A DNA stretch of 5,561 bases from NCBI GenBank assembly GCA_003454835.1, contig DMTA01000579.1:1-5561 (forward strand). Reading direction: 5' to 3'. Both the position numbers and the translations under genes were made by a program. Shown piece after piece: positions 5,518 through 5,561 of this stretch. Below the pieces are notes generated by a model. That model was given only the letters and a program-made list of their open reading frames with translations, made no database searches and had not been told where the DNA came from. The stretch comes from Achromobacter sp. GTDB taxonomy: Bacteria; Pseudomonadota; Gammaproteobacteria; Burkholderiales; Burkholderiaceae_B. Within the stretch, counting starts at the first letter, position 1. The number at the start of each line of letters is the position of its first letter.

Positions 5518-5561
5518 GTGCACGCAGAAAGGCCTGCGCCCGGCCGGGAAACATGGTCCCG
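5504..5561 (-). CDS. Possible 3' end of a convergent gene (partial, unidentified)
   Basis: On the minus strand an open frame enters from the right edge and ends at TAG (5504-5506), encoding a tail that ends FPGRAQAFLRARGSI. Most third codon positions are G or C. Its stop would share the palindrome CTAG (5504-5507) with the stop of the plus-strand DUF4202-type gene, a 4-bp tail-to-tail overlap. Only 18 codons are visible, so the family cannot be told and chance openness is possible. Confidence 0.4.
   Translation of the reverse strand, partial: GTMFPGRAQAFLRARGSI

Overview
The window is GC-rich (roughly two-thirds G+C by eye). It carries a LysR regulator, a ThDP (thiamine diphosphate) enzyme, a class II aldolase and a Bug-type periplasmic receptor. 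Large Bug receptor sets are typical of Alcaligenaceae and other Burkholderiales (Bordetella, Achromobacter and relatives), so I infer a betaproteobacterial chromosome of that kind. This rests on family content and base composition, not on a database match.

Layout: positions 1-126 hold the end of a possible upstream plus-strand gene, a small hairpin and a perfect 14-bp tandem duplication. A LysR-type regulator follows on the minus strand (127-1071). A 138-bp divergent promoter region (1072-1209) contains a T-N11-A dyad and candidate promoters for both flanking genes. A ThDP-dependent enzyme of the acetolactate-synthase-like superfamily lies on the plus strand (1210-2922). It converges on, and overlaps by 13 bp, a minus-strand pair: a Bug substrate-binding protein (3676-4659) followed 16 bp later by a class II aldolase/adducin-family protein (2910-3659). 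A 251-bp divergent intergenic region (4660-4910) leads to a DUF4202-type gene on the plus strand (4911-5507). Its stop codon sits in the loop of a perfect 7-bp stem and may share a CTAG with the stop of a convergent gene running off the right edge.

Working together (inference): regulator, ThDP enzyme, aldolase-fold protein and periplasmic receptor look like a small catabolic locus for an organic or sugar acid. The receptor would capture the substrate outside the inner membrane, the two cytoplasmic enzymes would act on the carbon skeleton, and the LysR protein would respond to the substrate or an intermediate. The substrate cannot be read from the sequence. No membrane transporter subunits (TctA/TctB) are present in the window. 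The DUF4202 gene is probably an unrelated neighbour with its own promoter. I see no CRISPR, phage, insertion sequence, tRNA or rRNA, and no clear evidence of a wholly new system; the least explained element is the enzyme pair and its substrate.
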